From a virus, in IMG/VR virus record IMGVR_UViG_3300042516_003682, positions 1 to 43,918 of that record: 43,918 nt of DNA; one strand, written 5' to 3'. The notes below the pieces were generated by a model. That model did not search any database. It had not been told where the DNA came from and saw only the letters and a list, made by a program, of their open reading frames with translations. Within the stretch, counting starts at the first letter, position 1. Each line of letters begins with the position of its first letter. The translations under genes were made by a program, and so were the position numbers. This document shows positions 1 to 6,397 of the stretch, piece after piece.

Positions 1-127
1 GAGCCGGCCCCAGCGTCGAGCCGGCGGCCTGGGTGAGCCGGCCCCAGCGTCGAGCCGGCGGCCTGGGTGAGCCGGCCCCAGCGTCGAGCCGGCGGCCTGG
101 GTGAGCCGGCCCCAGCGTCGAGCCGGC
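1..127. repeat. 34-bp direct tandem repeat, about 3.7 copies
   Basis: A 34-bp GC-rich unit beginning GAGCCGGCCCCAGCGTC starts at 1, 35 and 69, and a partial copy starts at 103. Copies are identical and directly adjacent, with no spacers. The array is cut by the window edge, so the true copy number is unknown. It lies beyond the 3' end of the vWA gene. It may be an intergenic repeat, a binding array or an assembly end inside a repeat; no function can be read from the sequence. Confidence 0.95.
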
Positions 128-143
128 CACGATCACGGCGAAC

Positions 144-184
144 GGTTGTACGTTAAACCGGCGCCGGCGTTTTAACGTACAACC
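144..184. repeat. Perfect 14-bp inverted repeat (stem-loop)
   Basis: The left arm at 144-157 (GGTTGTACGTTAAA) is exactly matched by its reverse complement at 171-184. The 13-nt loop is itself GC-palindromic (CCGGCGCCGG). The arms are AT-richer than the surroundings. It could be a bidirectional terminator, a protein-binding palindrome or a recombination site. It sits between two copies of the sequence CCGGCCACGATCAC (near 124 and 214), as if a hairpin segment had been duplicated or inserted there. Confidence 0.8.
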
Positions 185-217
185 CCGGCCGGGGCGCCAG
201 ACCGGCGCCCCGGCCGG
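185..217 (-). terminator. Terminator-like GC hairpin after the vWA gene
   Basis: A perfect 14-bp stem (185-198 with 204-217) closes a 5-nt loop (AGACC). It starts only 6 nt past the stop codon of the minus-strand vWA gene, where a transcript would end. There is no run of U after the stem on the minus strand, so it is not a classical intrinsic terminator. It could act as a 3' stability hairpin. The structure is certain; the role is inferred. Confidence 0.5.
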
Positions 218-223
218 CCACGA

Positions 224-1486
224 TCACCGGCGCAGCGCTTGAACGTGCGGGATGATTCTGATGCCCGCGGCGAGGCAGATAGCACGGCACTCCGCGTGTG
301 ACTGGGAGCCGATTCCAAAATCAGTCAGCCCGCCAACGCCCTCATCTGACACCCAAAACCGCGGCGCCGGCTGACGGGCCAGCCAACGGAGCGCCGGGCC
401 GTCAATCAAGTTATCCCCACCGGGCAGCGCCTTGCGGACGGCGGCCACGCTCGCCGCGCGGCCACGCTCCGCGCCGATCACGATCCGGCCGGAGCGCTTC
501 GCGGTGCTGCCGGAGTAAAACGCCACAGTAGCGCCGGGTGCTTCCAGGATGAGGCGCTCAATATCCTCATCATCGTAGTGCATGGATCCGGACGCATCGC
601 ACAGCACGGTCCCACCCTTGACGGGGCGTTTGGCCCCGAAAATGGCCCCGTCGACCGGGAGCCGGTGGACGGCGGACGGGATCACGCCGGTATCGGCAAA
701 CCGCCGGCCAGGGGCTCGCCGCGGCTTGACGGCACGATCCAGCGGCGGCCGGTGGACGTCTGACACCGGCGCCCAGGATCCGACACCCTTGACGGTCTTA
801 AGGCGCTGCGCCGTCGCACGGTCGCCGCCGTCCTTCTTTTCGCCGCCGTCGCCCCCTTCCGGGAATTCAAAGTCGAAAGCGCGGGCCATGGGGATCGTCC
901 ATTTCCGGAACCCCGCCGCGCCGCTGAAGATGCGCCGCTCCGCGGCGTATCGGTTGCGCCGTGGCACGGCCGCGATGCGGACGGCGCGGACCATGGATTC
1001 CAGCCGGCTTTCGATCGCGGCCAGCGTCGCATGATCCACGCCGCGGCGCTGGAACGCTTCCATAAGGCGCTCCCGCTGGGGCTCCAAAAACCAATTGACG
1101 AGCAACGCGCCGGCGATCGACCGCTCTGAACCGCCGCACACTTGCGCGATGGAATCGGCTTCCGCGCTTGTGATCGCGTCGGCGTCGACCATATCACGGT
1201 AATCGAGGAAGCGCCCGATCCGGTTGTCCTCACTCCATTGCAGCGCTTCCATGCTCACCTTCTGGCGCTTACAGACGGTCTCCGCGGCCATGCGCGGCGT
1301 GATCCGCGCATGCACTAACTCGTGATTCCGGACCATGCGCGCCGTCGGCGTATCGGCCAACGGAGCGTATAGGTTTGCCTTGCGCGTATCGGTCGCTCCG
1401 GCAAGGTCGCCGGGGCTTCCAGTGACGGACCAACGGCGGCCGTCGATGGCGGCCGGCACGGGGCGGTTTGTATCGGGAATCATCAT
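224..1486 (-). CDS. vWA-domain protein with an HExxH motif, partner of MoxR-type ATPase
   Basis: The protein has 420 residues. The C-terminal third carries a von Willebrand A metal-binding (MIDAS) motif, DASGS, at about residue 297. HELVH near residues 55-59 fits the HExxH pattern of zinc metallopeptidases. A combination of an HExxH-containing N-terminal region and a vWA-like domain is known from DUF2201-type proteins, which sit beside MoxR ATPases; CobT is another vWA partner of an AAA+ ATPase. Here the upstream gene is just such an AAA+ protein. A chaperone or remodelling pair is the likely role, with an unknown target. The start at ATG-ATG follows CGGAGACCCG, the leader motif shared with the plus-strand operon. 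Whether HELVH binds zinc is unproven. Confidence 0.75.
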   Translation of the reverse strand: MMIPDTNRPVPAAIDGRRWSVTGSPGDLAGATDTRKANLYAPLADTPTARMVRNHELVHARITPRMAAETVCKRQKVSMEALQWSEDNRIGRFLDYRDMVDADAITSAEADSIAQVCGGSERSIAGALLVNWFLEPQRERLMEAFQRRGVDHATLAAIESRLESMVRAVRIAAVPRRNRYAAERRIFSGAAGFRKWTIPMARAFDFEFPEGGDGGEKKDGGDRATAQRLKTVKGVGSWAPVSDVHRPPLDRAVKPRRAPGRRFADTGVIPSAVHRLPVDGAIFGAKRPVKGGTVLCDASGSMHYDDEDIERLILEAPGATVAFYSGSTAKRSGRIVIGAERGRAASVAAVRKALPGGDNLIDGPALRWLARQPAPRFWVSDEGVGGLTDFGIGSQSHAECRAICLAAGIRIIPHVQALRR

Positions 1487-1521
1487 GGGACGGGTCTCCG
1501 GATTGGTGGATGGATGGAACC

Positions 1522-1552
1522 GCCGGGGGCGCCCACTGTGGGCGCCCCCGGC
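1522..1552 (-). terminator. Perfect hairpin between the MoxR and vWA genes
   Basis: A 14-bp perfect stem (1522-1535 with 1539-1552) with a 3-nt loop fills most of the gap between the MoxR stop (1559) and the vWA start (1486). No U tract follows on the minus strand. It may set the ratio of the two proteins by partial termination or by protecting the upstream message. The hairpin is certain; the function is inferred. Confidence 0.5.
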
Positions 1553-1558
1553 CTGCAG

Positions 1559-2239
1559 TCACTCCGCGGCCACGGCGAGGGAATCGAGCACGGCGCGCCA
1601 GTTGGCGCCGAACGTCGCCGCCGCGGCGGTCTCCGGCCCAACGGCCGAACGGAGCCGCGCGAACGCGAGCCACGAGCGGAGCGTGATCCGATCGTCGCCG
1701 GTCGCCGTCACGGTGCCGCGGGCAGCATTGTGGAGATCCGCCGGAAGCGCCGCGATTGCCGCCGGGTGCGGCTCTAGGATTTCCACCGCCGCAGCGAAGC
1801 GGTCGCGGAGCGCCGGAATAAGATCCTCCGGCCGGCCGTTCATGGTCCCGACAACATGGAACCCCGGCGCCGGCGTGATCGTCTCGCCGCTGGGGAGCGT
1901 GATCCGGCACGACTCGCGGTTATCCATCGCGGCCAGCATGAAAGACAGCGTATCACCGCCGGCGTGATCCACTTCGTTCACAACAACCCGCGAACCCTCC
2001 CGCATCGCGGCCACAATGGGACCGTCTTGCCAGACAAACTCCCCGCCGCGCGGATGGTAGTGGCCACGCAACTCCGCGGCCGGGGTCTCCGGCGTGATCG
2101 TGATATTCCGAACGCTGCCGGAGTAACGCGACTGCGCCGCGTAGGACTTGCCCGTGCCGGGGGGACCATAGAGCAGCGTATTTCCCTCGCCAACCCCGAC
2201 AACCGATTCCGCAACCGTCCAAGCGTCAAACTTAGCCAT
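1559..2239 (-). CDS. MoxR/CobS-type AAA+ ATPase
   Basis: This 226-residue single-domain ATPase has Walker A GPPGTGKS (25-32), a Walker B-like strand VVVNEVDHA (85-93, with Asn where Asp is usual), sensor-1 GTMN (131-134) and a possible arginine finger RDRF (145-148). The order and size fit the MoxR/CobS clade, which works with a vWA protein to remodel targets. The vWA partner follows 72 bp downstream. I start at MAKFDAW because TTGGGAGAG lies just upstream; a longer frame adds 14 residues without a ribosome site. It lacks the GAFTGA loop of sigma-54 activators, so it is not a promoter activator. Confidence 0.85.
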   Translation of the reverse strand: MAKFDAWTVAESVVGVGEGNTLLYGPPGTGKSYAAQSRYSGSVRNITITPETPAAELRGHYHPRGGEFVWQDGPIVAAMREGSRVVVNEVDHAGGDTLSFMLAAMDNRESCRITLPSGETITPAPGFHVVGTMNGRPEDLIPALRDRFAAAVEILEPHPAAIAALPADLHNAARGTVTATGDDRITLRSWLAFARLRSAVGPETAAAATFGANWRAVLDSLAVAAE

Positions 2240-2339
2240 GGTGAAAACTCTCCCAAAAAACCCTATCAAACCCTCCCGCACGGGGCCGGGGCGGGCGCCC
2301 CGAAAAACCCCGGCGGGAGAATACTGTGGCCCTGTAGCG

Positions 2340-2489
2340 TCACTCCCCGATAGCGCGGGCCAGCGCTTCCAGGTCGGCCACGGTCGGCGCGGCCTGCAGG
2401 GAACCGAACTCCGCAGCGAGCGCCTGCAGCGCGTCGCAATCGTCGAGGCCCGTCCAATCGTCGAGATCCATCCATTCGCAGTCGCTCAT
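2340..2489 (-). CDS. Small acidic hypothetical protein (49 aa)
   Basis: It begins MSDCEWMDLDDWTG after GGGAGTAAG, a good ribosome site, and is rich in Asp, Glu and Leu. No family is recognised. It is the gene upstream of the MoxR/vWA pair on the same strand and is probably co-transcribed with it. The 100-bp gap to MoxR carries a GC-rich foldable segment (about 2281-2310) and the motif GCTACAGGGCCACA, which recurs at 12160-12173. Confidence 0.55.
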   Translation of the reverse strand: MSDCEWMDLDDWTGLDDCDALQALAAEFGSLQAAPTVADLEALARAIGE

Positions 2490-2542
2490 GATTCTTACTC
2501 CCGGGGTTGTGTCGGCCGGTTGCCTTGTCGGCCGTCGAAAGA

Positions 2543-2571
2543 AACATATGCCCAACGGTCAAGTCTTGCAA
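2543..2571 (-). promoter_or_regulatory. Possible sigma-70-type promoter
   Basis: On the minus strand TTGCAA (2566-2571) and TATGTT (2543-2548) are 17 bp apart, each matching four of six consensus bases. They precede the 49-aa gene and the MoxR/vWA pair. The stretch around it (2490-2647) is AT-richer than its surroundings and holds no gene. Confidence 0.3.
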
Positions 2572-2647
2572 CCGAAAAATTTTCTGGCGGCCGAAAAACG
2601 CCAATAGGACAGTTGGTATCGTCGCTTTTCATGGTCGCCGGATCCCC

Positions 2648-2878
2648 CTATCGGTAGGGTAAAATCCGATCCGCCGCGTCGATCACGGCGGCCAGCGTGC
2701 GCCGGACGGGGCCGGGATTCTGTGGCACGGGCGCCAGCACGGGCGCCGGCCACGGGGCCGGGGCGGCCACGGGAGCCGGCCACGGGGCCGGGGCGGCCAC
2801 GGGAGCCGGGGGGGCTTGATTCAGTGCCACGGCGAGCGCCGCGGCGGCCACGGTCAACGCTAGGGGGTCTCTTGCCAT
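2648..2878 (-). CDS. Pro/Ala-rich secreted or membrane-anchored small protein
   Basis: The 76-residue product has a hydrophobic N-terminus (LALTVAAAALAVAL) like a signal peptide or anchor. It is followed by near-perfect repeats of PAPWPAPVAA and a short basic tail. No family is recognised. The start ATG is preceded by CGGAGACCCGCC, the same leader seen at the vWA gene and the plus-strand operon. It is the first minus-strand gene of the divergent pair. The proline repeat is also a DNA repeat (about 2740-2810) and may vary in copy number. Confidence 0.55.
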   Translation of the reverse strand: MARDPLALTVAAAALAVALNQAPPAPVAAPAPWPAPVAAPAPWPAPVLAPVPQNPGPVRRTLAAVIDAADRILPYR

Positions 2879-2971
2879 GATGGCGGGTCTCCGTTGGGTG
2901 CCGGTCGCTCTCTTGTGTCGCCCGGTTGCCTTGCTATCGGCGCGCCAGGCGCCGGAATTTAGCCCGCCGAA

Positions 2972-2987
2972 CGGCACGGGGGTTGCT
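2972..2987 (+). promoter_or_regulatory. Sigma-54-like -24/-12 element (P0)
   Basis: CGGCACGGGGGTTGCT has GG (2973-2974), ten bases, then GC (2985-2986), close to the sigma-54 consensus TGGCACG-N4-TTGCW. It points to the plus-strand operon but lies upstream of the tetranucleotide repeat, so its transcript would cross both repeats before the first gene. Confidence 0.4.
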
Positions 2988-2989
2988 TC

Positions 2990-3117
<128 letters not shown>

Positions 3118-3130
3118 GGGCAGGGGGGCC

Positions 3131-3144
3131 GTCTATATATAGAC
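3131..3144. promoter_or_regulatory. 14-bp palindrome GTCTATATATAGAC
   Basis: This perfect palindrome is one of the few AT-rich spots in the control region and directly abuts the iterons. It could be an operator, a melting site or a -10-like element. No -35 box is visible at the right distance because the GCGT repeat lies there. Confidence 0.5.
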
Positions 3145-3226
3145 CCGTCCGCCGCAAGTGGACCCGTCCGCCGCAAGTGGACCCGTCCGCCGCAAGTGGA
3201 CCCGTCCGCCGCAAGTGGACCCGTCC
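3142..3226. repeat. Four 19-bp iterons plus a partial fifth
   Basis: The unit GACCCGTCCGCCGCAAGTG occurs at 3142, 3161, 3180 and 3199, all identical and directly adjacent. The first 9 bases of a fifth copy start at 3218. Each unit spans nearly two helical turns. The array ends 17 bp before the sigma-54-like element at 3243, a distance compatible with an upstream activator array. Iterons are also typical of replication origins. Either reading is inference. Confidence 0.9.
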
Positions 3227-3242
3227 GTAATAAAGACCCGTC

Positions 3243-3258
3243 TGGCACGGCAGTTGCA
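3243..3258 (+). promoter_or_regulatory. Sigma-54-like promoter P1 for the small-gene operon
   Basis: TGGCACGGCAGTTGCA matches the consensus TGGCACG-N4-TTGCW at every fixed position, with GG-N10-GC spacing. A start about 12 bp past GC (near 3269) would give a 35-nt leader containing CCAGGAGACCCG before the ATG at 3304. Iterons lie immediately upstream. Confidence 0.6.
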
Positions 3259-3303
3259 CTTGGTCAAGTTGTGCGACGGAAACCCAAACCAGGAGACCCG
3301 GCC

Positions 3304-3702
3304 ATGACAAAGCGGACCATCGAAGTCGACGACGTACTCCCCGATTGCGTGGAAACGGCGATTGATTATGTGAACGACCTTCTCCGCGACTACATCAAGG
3401 ACAACGAGCCGGACGCCGTGCCGTGCTTGTCAAACGACCTGGACTATGACGGCCGCGTTCACGAGATCGTCGATGGCGCCGTGCCGATTTACGACGGACA
3501 GATCGAGGCCGCGTGGTTTCTCCACGGCCGCGACCTGGAGGAAGCCTACGAAAACGCCGGAGTCGGTGAGAACCCGCGCGAGAACGGCGGCATGGCGGCC
3601 ATCCATTACTACATCTACGAGAAGGTGGCCGAGTGGTACGCGGCTAACGCCGAACGGATTTTCGACGAACTGCGGCACGGCGATTGCACTGACAAGGAAT
3701 AG
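3304..3702 (+). CDS. Hypothetical phage protein, 132 aa
   Basis: First gene of the plus-strand operon. The start is fixed by AGGAGACCCGGCC just upstream. The product is acidic and begins MTKRTIEVDDVLPDCVETA; a motif HYYIYEKVAEWYAANAERIF sits near the C-terminus and looks helical. No signal peptide or catalytic motif is visible. It resembles small conserved phage/plasmid proteins of unknown role; I do not assign a family. A sigma-54-like element for the next gene lies in its last 30 bp. Confidence 0.7.
   Translation: MTKRTIEVDDVLPDCVETAIDYVNDLLRDYIKDNEPDAVPCLSNDLDYDGRVHEIVDGAVPIYDGQIEAAWFLHGRDLEEAYENAGVGENPRENGGMAAIHYYIYEKVAEWYAANAERIFDELRHGDCTDKE
3673..3688 (+). promoter_or_regulatory. Sigma-54-like element P2
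   Basis: CGGCACGGCGATTGCA, inside the 3' end of the preceding gene, has GG (3674-3675), N10 and GC (3686-3687), with one mismatch (C for T) at the first base. A start near 3699 would leave a 38-nt leader to the ATG at 3737, with AAGGAGACCCG placed normally. Confidence 0.45.
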
Positions 3703-3736
3703 CCCCGAGTGACGCAAACACAAGGAGACCCGAGCG

Positions 3737-4012
3737 ATGAAAAACACAAGCAGCGACCCGAACTTTCACCCTATCTACACCTTGGCGAAAACGGCAATTG
3801 AACAGAGAAGCAGCGATGGGTGCTTGGCCGATGGCGCAGCCAGGGCGGCGGCCGACGAGTTGCTCGCGCACTGGGGTTGCGCAATCCGTAACTGGGGAGG
3901 CTGCGGCCCTGGTGCCGCGGAGGTCGAGAAAATGATTGTCGGAGACCTTCGCGACGTCGCCGCGGCCCTGATGGAAGTGGCGGACGAAATCCTCTGCAAT
4001 CAGGCGAAGTAA
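3737..4012 (+). CDS. Hypothetical protein, 91 aa
   Basis: The ATG follows ACACAAGGAGACCCGAGCG, a leader almost identical to that of the next gene. The product is probably helical, with four cysteines and a WG-rich middle (HWGCAIRNWGGCGPG). No family is recognised. It belongs to the plus-strand small-gene operon between sigma-54-like elements P2 and P3. Confidence 0.65.
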   Translation: MKNTSSDPNFHPIYTLAKTAIEQRSSDGCLADGAARAAADELLAHWGCAIRNWGGCGPGAAEVEKMIVGDLRDVAAALMEVADEILCNQAK

Positions 4013-4038
4013 TTCCACTACACAAGGAGACCCGAGCG

Positions 4039-4290
4039 ATGAAAAGCGAATTGAGCGTGTATCGAGACAAGGACGGCAGTTGCTCTATCTGGCGCGGCGA
4101 AAAGGCTCTCGCCGGAGGGCTGTCCGACAAGGACGCGATGGAGATGGCGGCTGGGCCGGAGTTGCTGGAGGCGCTTGCCACTCTCGTAGGAATCGCAGAG
4201 ACCGACTGCATGGATGACAAAAGCAACGTATGGCGGTCGGCCATGATCGACGCAAACGCCGCCATCGCAAAAGCGGAGGGCCGCTCATGA
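4039..4290 (+). CDS. Small conserved phage-type protein, 83 aa
   Basis: It begins MKSELSVYRDKDGSCSIWRG. The C-terminal part reads ELLEALATLVGIAETD and ends AIAKAEGR, a pattern seen in many short phage early proteins of unknown function. The leader is TACACAAGGAGACCCGAGCG. That includes ACAAGGA, which matches the core of the CsrA consensus. The stop overlaps the next start (ATGA), so translation is probably coupled. Confidence 0.65.
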   Translation: MKSELSVYRDKDGSCSIWRGEKALAGGLSDKDAMEMAAGPELLEALATLVGIAETDCMDDKSNVWRSAMIDANAAIAKAEGRS

Positions 4291-4493
4291 CGACAGTTAT
4301 CCCCGCATGGATCCGCAAGCGCGACGAGACCGGCGTATGGGCCATCCTCGGCAGCGAGCCGCCGGCCGACGCGCAAGAGACATTCATTCCGGCCACGCGA
4401 GTGGAGTCAGTGGTCGAGTCAGAGCATGAGATCGAGGGCCGGCGGTTTGGAATCATAGTGGCACGGGACTTGCACTCTAAGGAGGCAAACTGA
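4287..4493 (+). CDS. Hypothetical protein, 68 aa
   Basis: The start is the ATG overlapping the previous stop (ATGA at 4287), with GGAGGG 7 nt upstream; a longer in-frame extension is rejected. The protein begins MTTVIPAWIRKRDETGVWAI and looks like one small beta-rich domain. No family is recognised. The sigma-54-like element P3 lies in its last 35 bp. Confidence 0.6.
   Translation: MTTVIPAWIRKRDETGVWAILGSEPPADAQETFIPATRVESVVESEHEIEGRRFGIIVARDLHSKEAN
4459..4474 (+). promoter_or_regulatory. Sigma-54-like element P3
   Basis: TGGCACGGGACTTGCA matches the consensus with GG (4460-4461), N10 and GC (4472-4473). However, the predicted start near 4485 falls in the ribosome site AAGGAGG of the gene at 4493, so it would give an almost leaderless message for that gene. 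It may serve genes further on, or be non-functional. Confidence 0.4.
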
Positions 4494-4771
4494 TGAACAC
4501 CACAAACACAGTCGACAGTTTCACCGGCGACATCATCGCGTTTCTGAATTGCGGCGGGCGAGCCGATGAGTTTCGGTCGCTGCTCCGCAAGCGAGACAAC
4601 GGCGAGCAGCCGGCCGACGAGTTCATCCAGGAGGCGGTTATTGCCGTGCTTTCGCCCATCATGGTTGAGACCCCCGCGCTAGTTCAGCAGTTGGTCGGCC
4701 GGGCGCTGGTCCGTCACGTTGACTGGCGGGCGATCGCTCAATGGGCAACCGTCAATCCGGAGGCGAACTGA
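4493..4771 (+). CDS. Hypothetical protein, 92 aa
   Basis: The start overlaps the previous stop (TGATG) and has AAGGAGG 7 nt upstream. The product begins MNTTNTVDSFTGDIIAFLN and is acidic and mostly helical. No known domain is seen. It ends one base before the glycosylase-like gene, whose ribosome site GGAGG lies inside its 3' end. Confidence 0.65.
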   Translation: MNTTNTVDSFTGDIIAFLNCGGRADEFRSLLRKRDNGEQPADEFIQEAVIAVLSPIMVETPALVQQLVGRALVRHVDWRAIAQWATVNPEAN

Positions 4772-4772
4772 A

Positions 4773-5243
4773 ATGCAAACCTTCCTTCCCTACAACAACT
4801 TCATCGACTCGGCCCGCTGCCTGGACTACCGCCGGCTCGGCAAGCAGCGCGTCGAGTGCAAGCAGATTCTGCAGGCGCTCGGCGTCCCGGTCGGTGGACC
4901 CCTGCGTGATAAGCCAAGCAGTTGGCGGAATCATCCGGCGACCCGTATGTGGCAAGGACACGAGTATTCGCTGTGCGTGTATGCCATCGCAATCTGCGAC
5001 GAGTGGCGCCGCAGAGGCTACCGTGACACACTACAAGAGCAGTTCTACGACGCCGCCAACACGCTCCTGCGATTCGGAAAAGACGAATCCGGCCGGCCGC
5101 CGTGGCTGGGGTGCGATGAGTTCCATGCGTCGCACAGAAGCAACCTGCTCCGCAAACTTCCGGCCCACTACGGCAAGTTCGGCTGGAGCGAGCCAGACAA
5201 TCTGGAATATGTCTGGCCGATTGGCACGGCACTTGCAGTTTAG
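4773..5243 (+). CDS. Pyrimidine-dimer DNA glycosylase-like protein
   Basis: The 156-residue protein opens MQTFLPYNNFIDSARCLDYRRLGKQRVE, abridged here as MQTFLPY, then LDYRRLGKQRVE. It continues with WRNHPATRMWQGHE, IAICDEWRRRGYRDT and FHASHRSNLLRK, ending in an FGW...YVWP segment. This block order matches the bacterial and phage family annotated as pyrimidine-dimer DNA glycosylase (Pyr_excise, PF03013, distant from T4 endonuclease V). Members are proposed to cut at UV dimers or act as small DNA-binding glycosylases. The ATG is preceded by GGAGGCGAACTGAA. Assignment is from remembered family pattern, so function should be taken as putative. Confidence 0.7.
   Translation: MQTFLPYNNFIDSARCLDYRRLGKQRVECKQILQALGVPVGGPLRDKPSSWRNHPATRMWQGHEYSLCVYAIAICDEWRRRGYRDTLQEQFYDAANTLLRFGKDESGRPPWLGCDEFHASHRSNLLRKLPAHYGKFGWSEPDNLEYVWPIGTALAV
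5222..5237 (+). promoter_or_regulatory. Sigma-54-like promoter P4
   Basis: TGGCACGGCACTTGCA, preceded by T, matches YTGGCACGRNNNTTGCW in full, with GG (5223-5224), N10 and GC (5235-5236). It lies in the last codons of the glycosylase-like gene. A start near 5248 gives a short leader with ACAGGAGGCCGGAGCG before the ATG at 5271. Confidence 0.55.
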
Positions 5244-5270
5244 TCATTTCACCAACAGGAGGCCGGAGCG

Positions 5271-5450
5271 ATGAAGTGCTGTCTGTGTAAACGAGAAATC
5301 CTGCCCGACGCTGACGGCTGGGCAGGCGGACACAACCCGGAGCCGATTGCCGTTAGGGGCGGCGACCGATGCTGCGGCGAGTGCAACGACCGCGTAGTGG
5401 TGCCGACGAGAATTGCCATTTTCTTTACCAGGAAGGAGACCGCGAAATGA
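5271..5450 (+). CDS. Small zinc-ribbon-like protein, 59 aa
   Basis: It begins MKCCLCKREILPDADGW and has two cysteine pairs: CxxC at residues 3-6 and CCxxC at about 35-39 (CCGECND). These are the four ligands expected for a treble-clef or zinc-ribbon fold. The ribosome site ACAGGAGG is 9 nt upstream. The stop overlaps the next start (ATGA). Its tail also encodes the ribosome site GGAAGGAGACC of the next gene. Zinc binding is inferred from cysteine spacing. Confidence 0.65.
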   Translation: MKCCLCKREILPDADGWAGGHNPEPIAVRGGDRCCGECNDRVVVPTRIAIFFTRKETAK

Positions 5451-5626
5451 AAGTCGCAAAGCAGAAGATTATCCGTCTGACGAAAAAAGAGGCCACGGCC
5501 CTGATGACTGGCCTGGAACTTGCAGTGCGTCACTGTGGCGCTCCGGAATGTCCCAAGATCGCCAAGAGTTTCTTCTCGGCCATCGAGAAGTTGGACAAGG
5601 CGTTCAAGTTCGGGATTTACCAATGA
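5447..5626 (+). CDS. Hypothetical basic protein, 59 aa
   Basis: It starts at the ATGA junction after GGAAGGAGACCGCGAA. The protein begins MKVAKQKIIRLTKKEATAL and is helical and lysine-rich with two cysteines (HCGAPEC). No family is recognised. It is coupled to both neighbours by four-base overlaps. Confidence 0.6.
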   Translation: MKVAKQKIIRLTKKEATALMTGLELAVRHCGAPECPKIAKSFFSAIEKLDKAFKFGIYQ

Positions 5627-5919
5627 TCGAGGAATACAGGGTGTCGCCGCGGGTAGTCCTGCGGCCTGGAGACAAGTTCCGCGTCAGCGGGGGGCCGTAC
5701 TGGAAAACAGACGACGGCCGCAAGATCCCGCTGGCGCACCGTGGCATCTGCACGTTTGTGCGGGCCACGCGGTCGGGGGCAAGGGTCTATATCGAGGCGA
5801 GAAACAAGGATGGCGCCGTGCTGCTCCACGTTGAGGGCAGGCGGAAAAACAAGGCTGCTCCGGAAATCGTGTGCCGTCCGTACAAGATCCGGGGCAAAGT
5901 CAGGAGCAAGAAGCGATGA
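5623..5919 (+). CDS. Hypothetical protein with an SH3-like beta core, 98 aa
   Basis: It starts at an ATGA junction. The opening MIEEYRVSPRVVLRPGDKFR and the following GGPYWKTDDG resemble small KOW/SH3-barrel phage proteins, with a basic tail rich in Arg and Lys that could bind nucleic acid. The family is not recognised; the fold statement is an impression from the beta-strand pattern. Confidence 0.6.
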   Translation: MIEEYRVSPRVVLRPGDKFRVSGGPYWKTDDGRKIPLAHRGICTFVRATRSGARVYIEARNKDGAVLLHVEGRRKNKAAPEIVCRPYKIRGKVRSKKR

Positions 5920-6149
5920 AGAAGTTTGCACCAAACGAGCGGCCGTATGCGACGTTCGTGCGGAGGTACATGGATGGGTACGTTGCCGGGGAGTCTGGCG
6001 CCGAAATCGCCAAGCGGCTCGGAACGACAGAGGCGGCCATGCTGGTGTATGCCTCGGACCTGCGCCGGATGGGCGTCAAGGTGCCGCGGCTGAAAGATCG
6101 TGTCGACGTTTCATATCTCAACCGGATTATCAGAAAGGCGGTGAAGTGA
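5916..6149 (+). CDS. Putative helix-turn-helix protein, 77 aa
   Basis: The start overlaps the previous stop (ATGA). Residues about 24-50 (SGAEIAKRLGTTEAAMLVYA) fit a helix-turn-helix: EIAKRLG, a short turn, then a recognition helix. The rest is basic. It may be a small regulator of this operon. No other domain is visible. Confidence 0.55.
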   Translation: MKKFAPNERPYATFVRRYMDGYVAGESGAEIAKRLGTTEAAMLVYASDLRRMGVKVPRLKDRVDVSYLNRIIRKAVK

Positions 6150-6397
6150 TGGGCTACGTCAAAAACGCGATGATCGCGGTCCAGGAGGCTGGCTGCTTGT
6201 GGGTCGATGATGCCGTGATCGAGCGGCTGCGGGACGCCGGCCATGAGCCGCAGGTGCGGCGGGTTGTTGTCGACGGCTACGACGGCCCCGTGGAAATCGA
6301 CGCCATCCTGGCCTCGGACGGGATGCGGCTGATGGACGCTGCCGACGAGGACGATGCGGAGATTATTGCCGACGCGCTCGCGGAGTTGATCGCATGA
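6149..6397 (+). CDS. Hypothetical acidic protein, 82 aa
   Basis: It starts at a TGATG junction with AGAAAGGCGGTGAAG upstream. The product begins MGYVKNAMIAVQEAGCLW; the second half is very acidic (DAADEDDAEIIADAL). No family is recognised. The stop overlaps the next gene (ATGA). Confidence 0.55.
   Translation: MGYVKNAMIAVQEAGCLWVDDAVIERLRDAGHEPQVRRVVVDGYDGPVEIDAILASDGMRLMDAADEDDAEIIADALAELIA

Noticed and set aside
1-127. CRISPR-like array of 34-bp repeats
   Set aside because: Copies touch each other with no spacers; no cas gene is present.
1559-2239. AAA+ protein as a sigma-54 activator
   Set aside because: No GAFTGA loop and no DNA-binding domain; it fits MoxR/CobS instead.
5509-5524. Sixth GG-N10-GC element (TGGCCTGGAACTTGCA)
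   Set aside because: The CACG part of the consensus is lost and it lies inside a gene; chance is likely.
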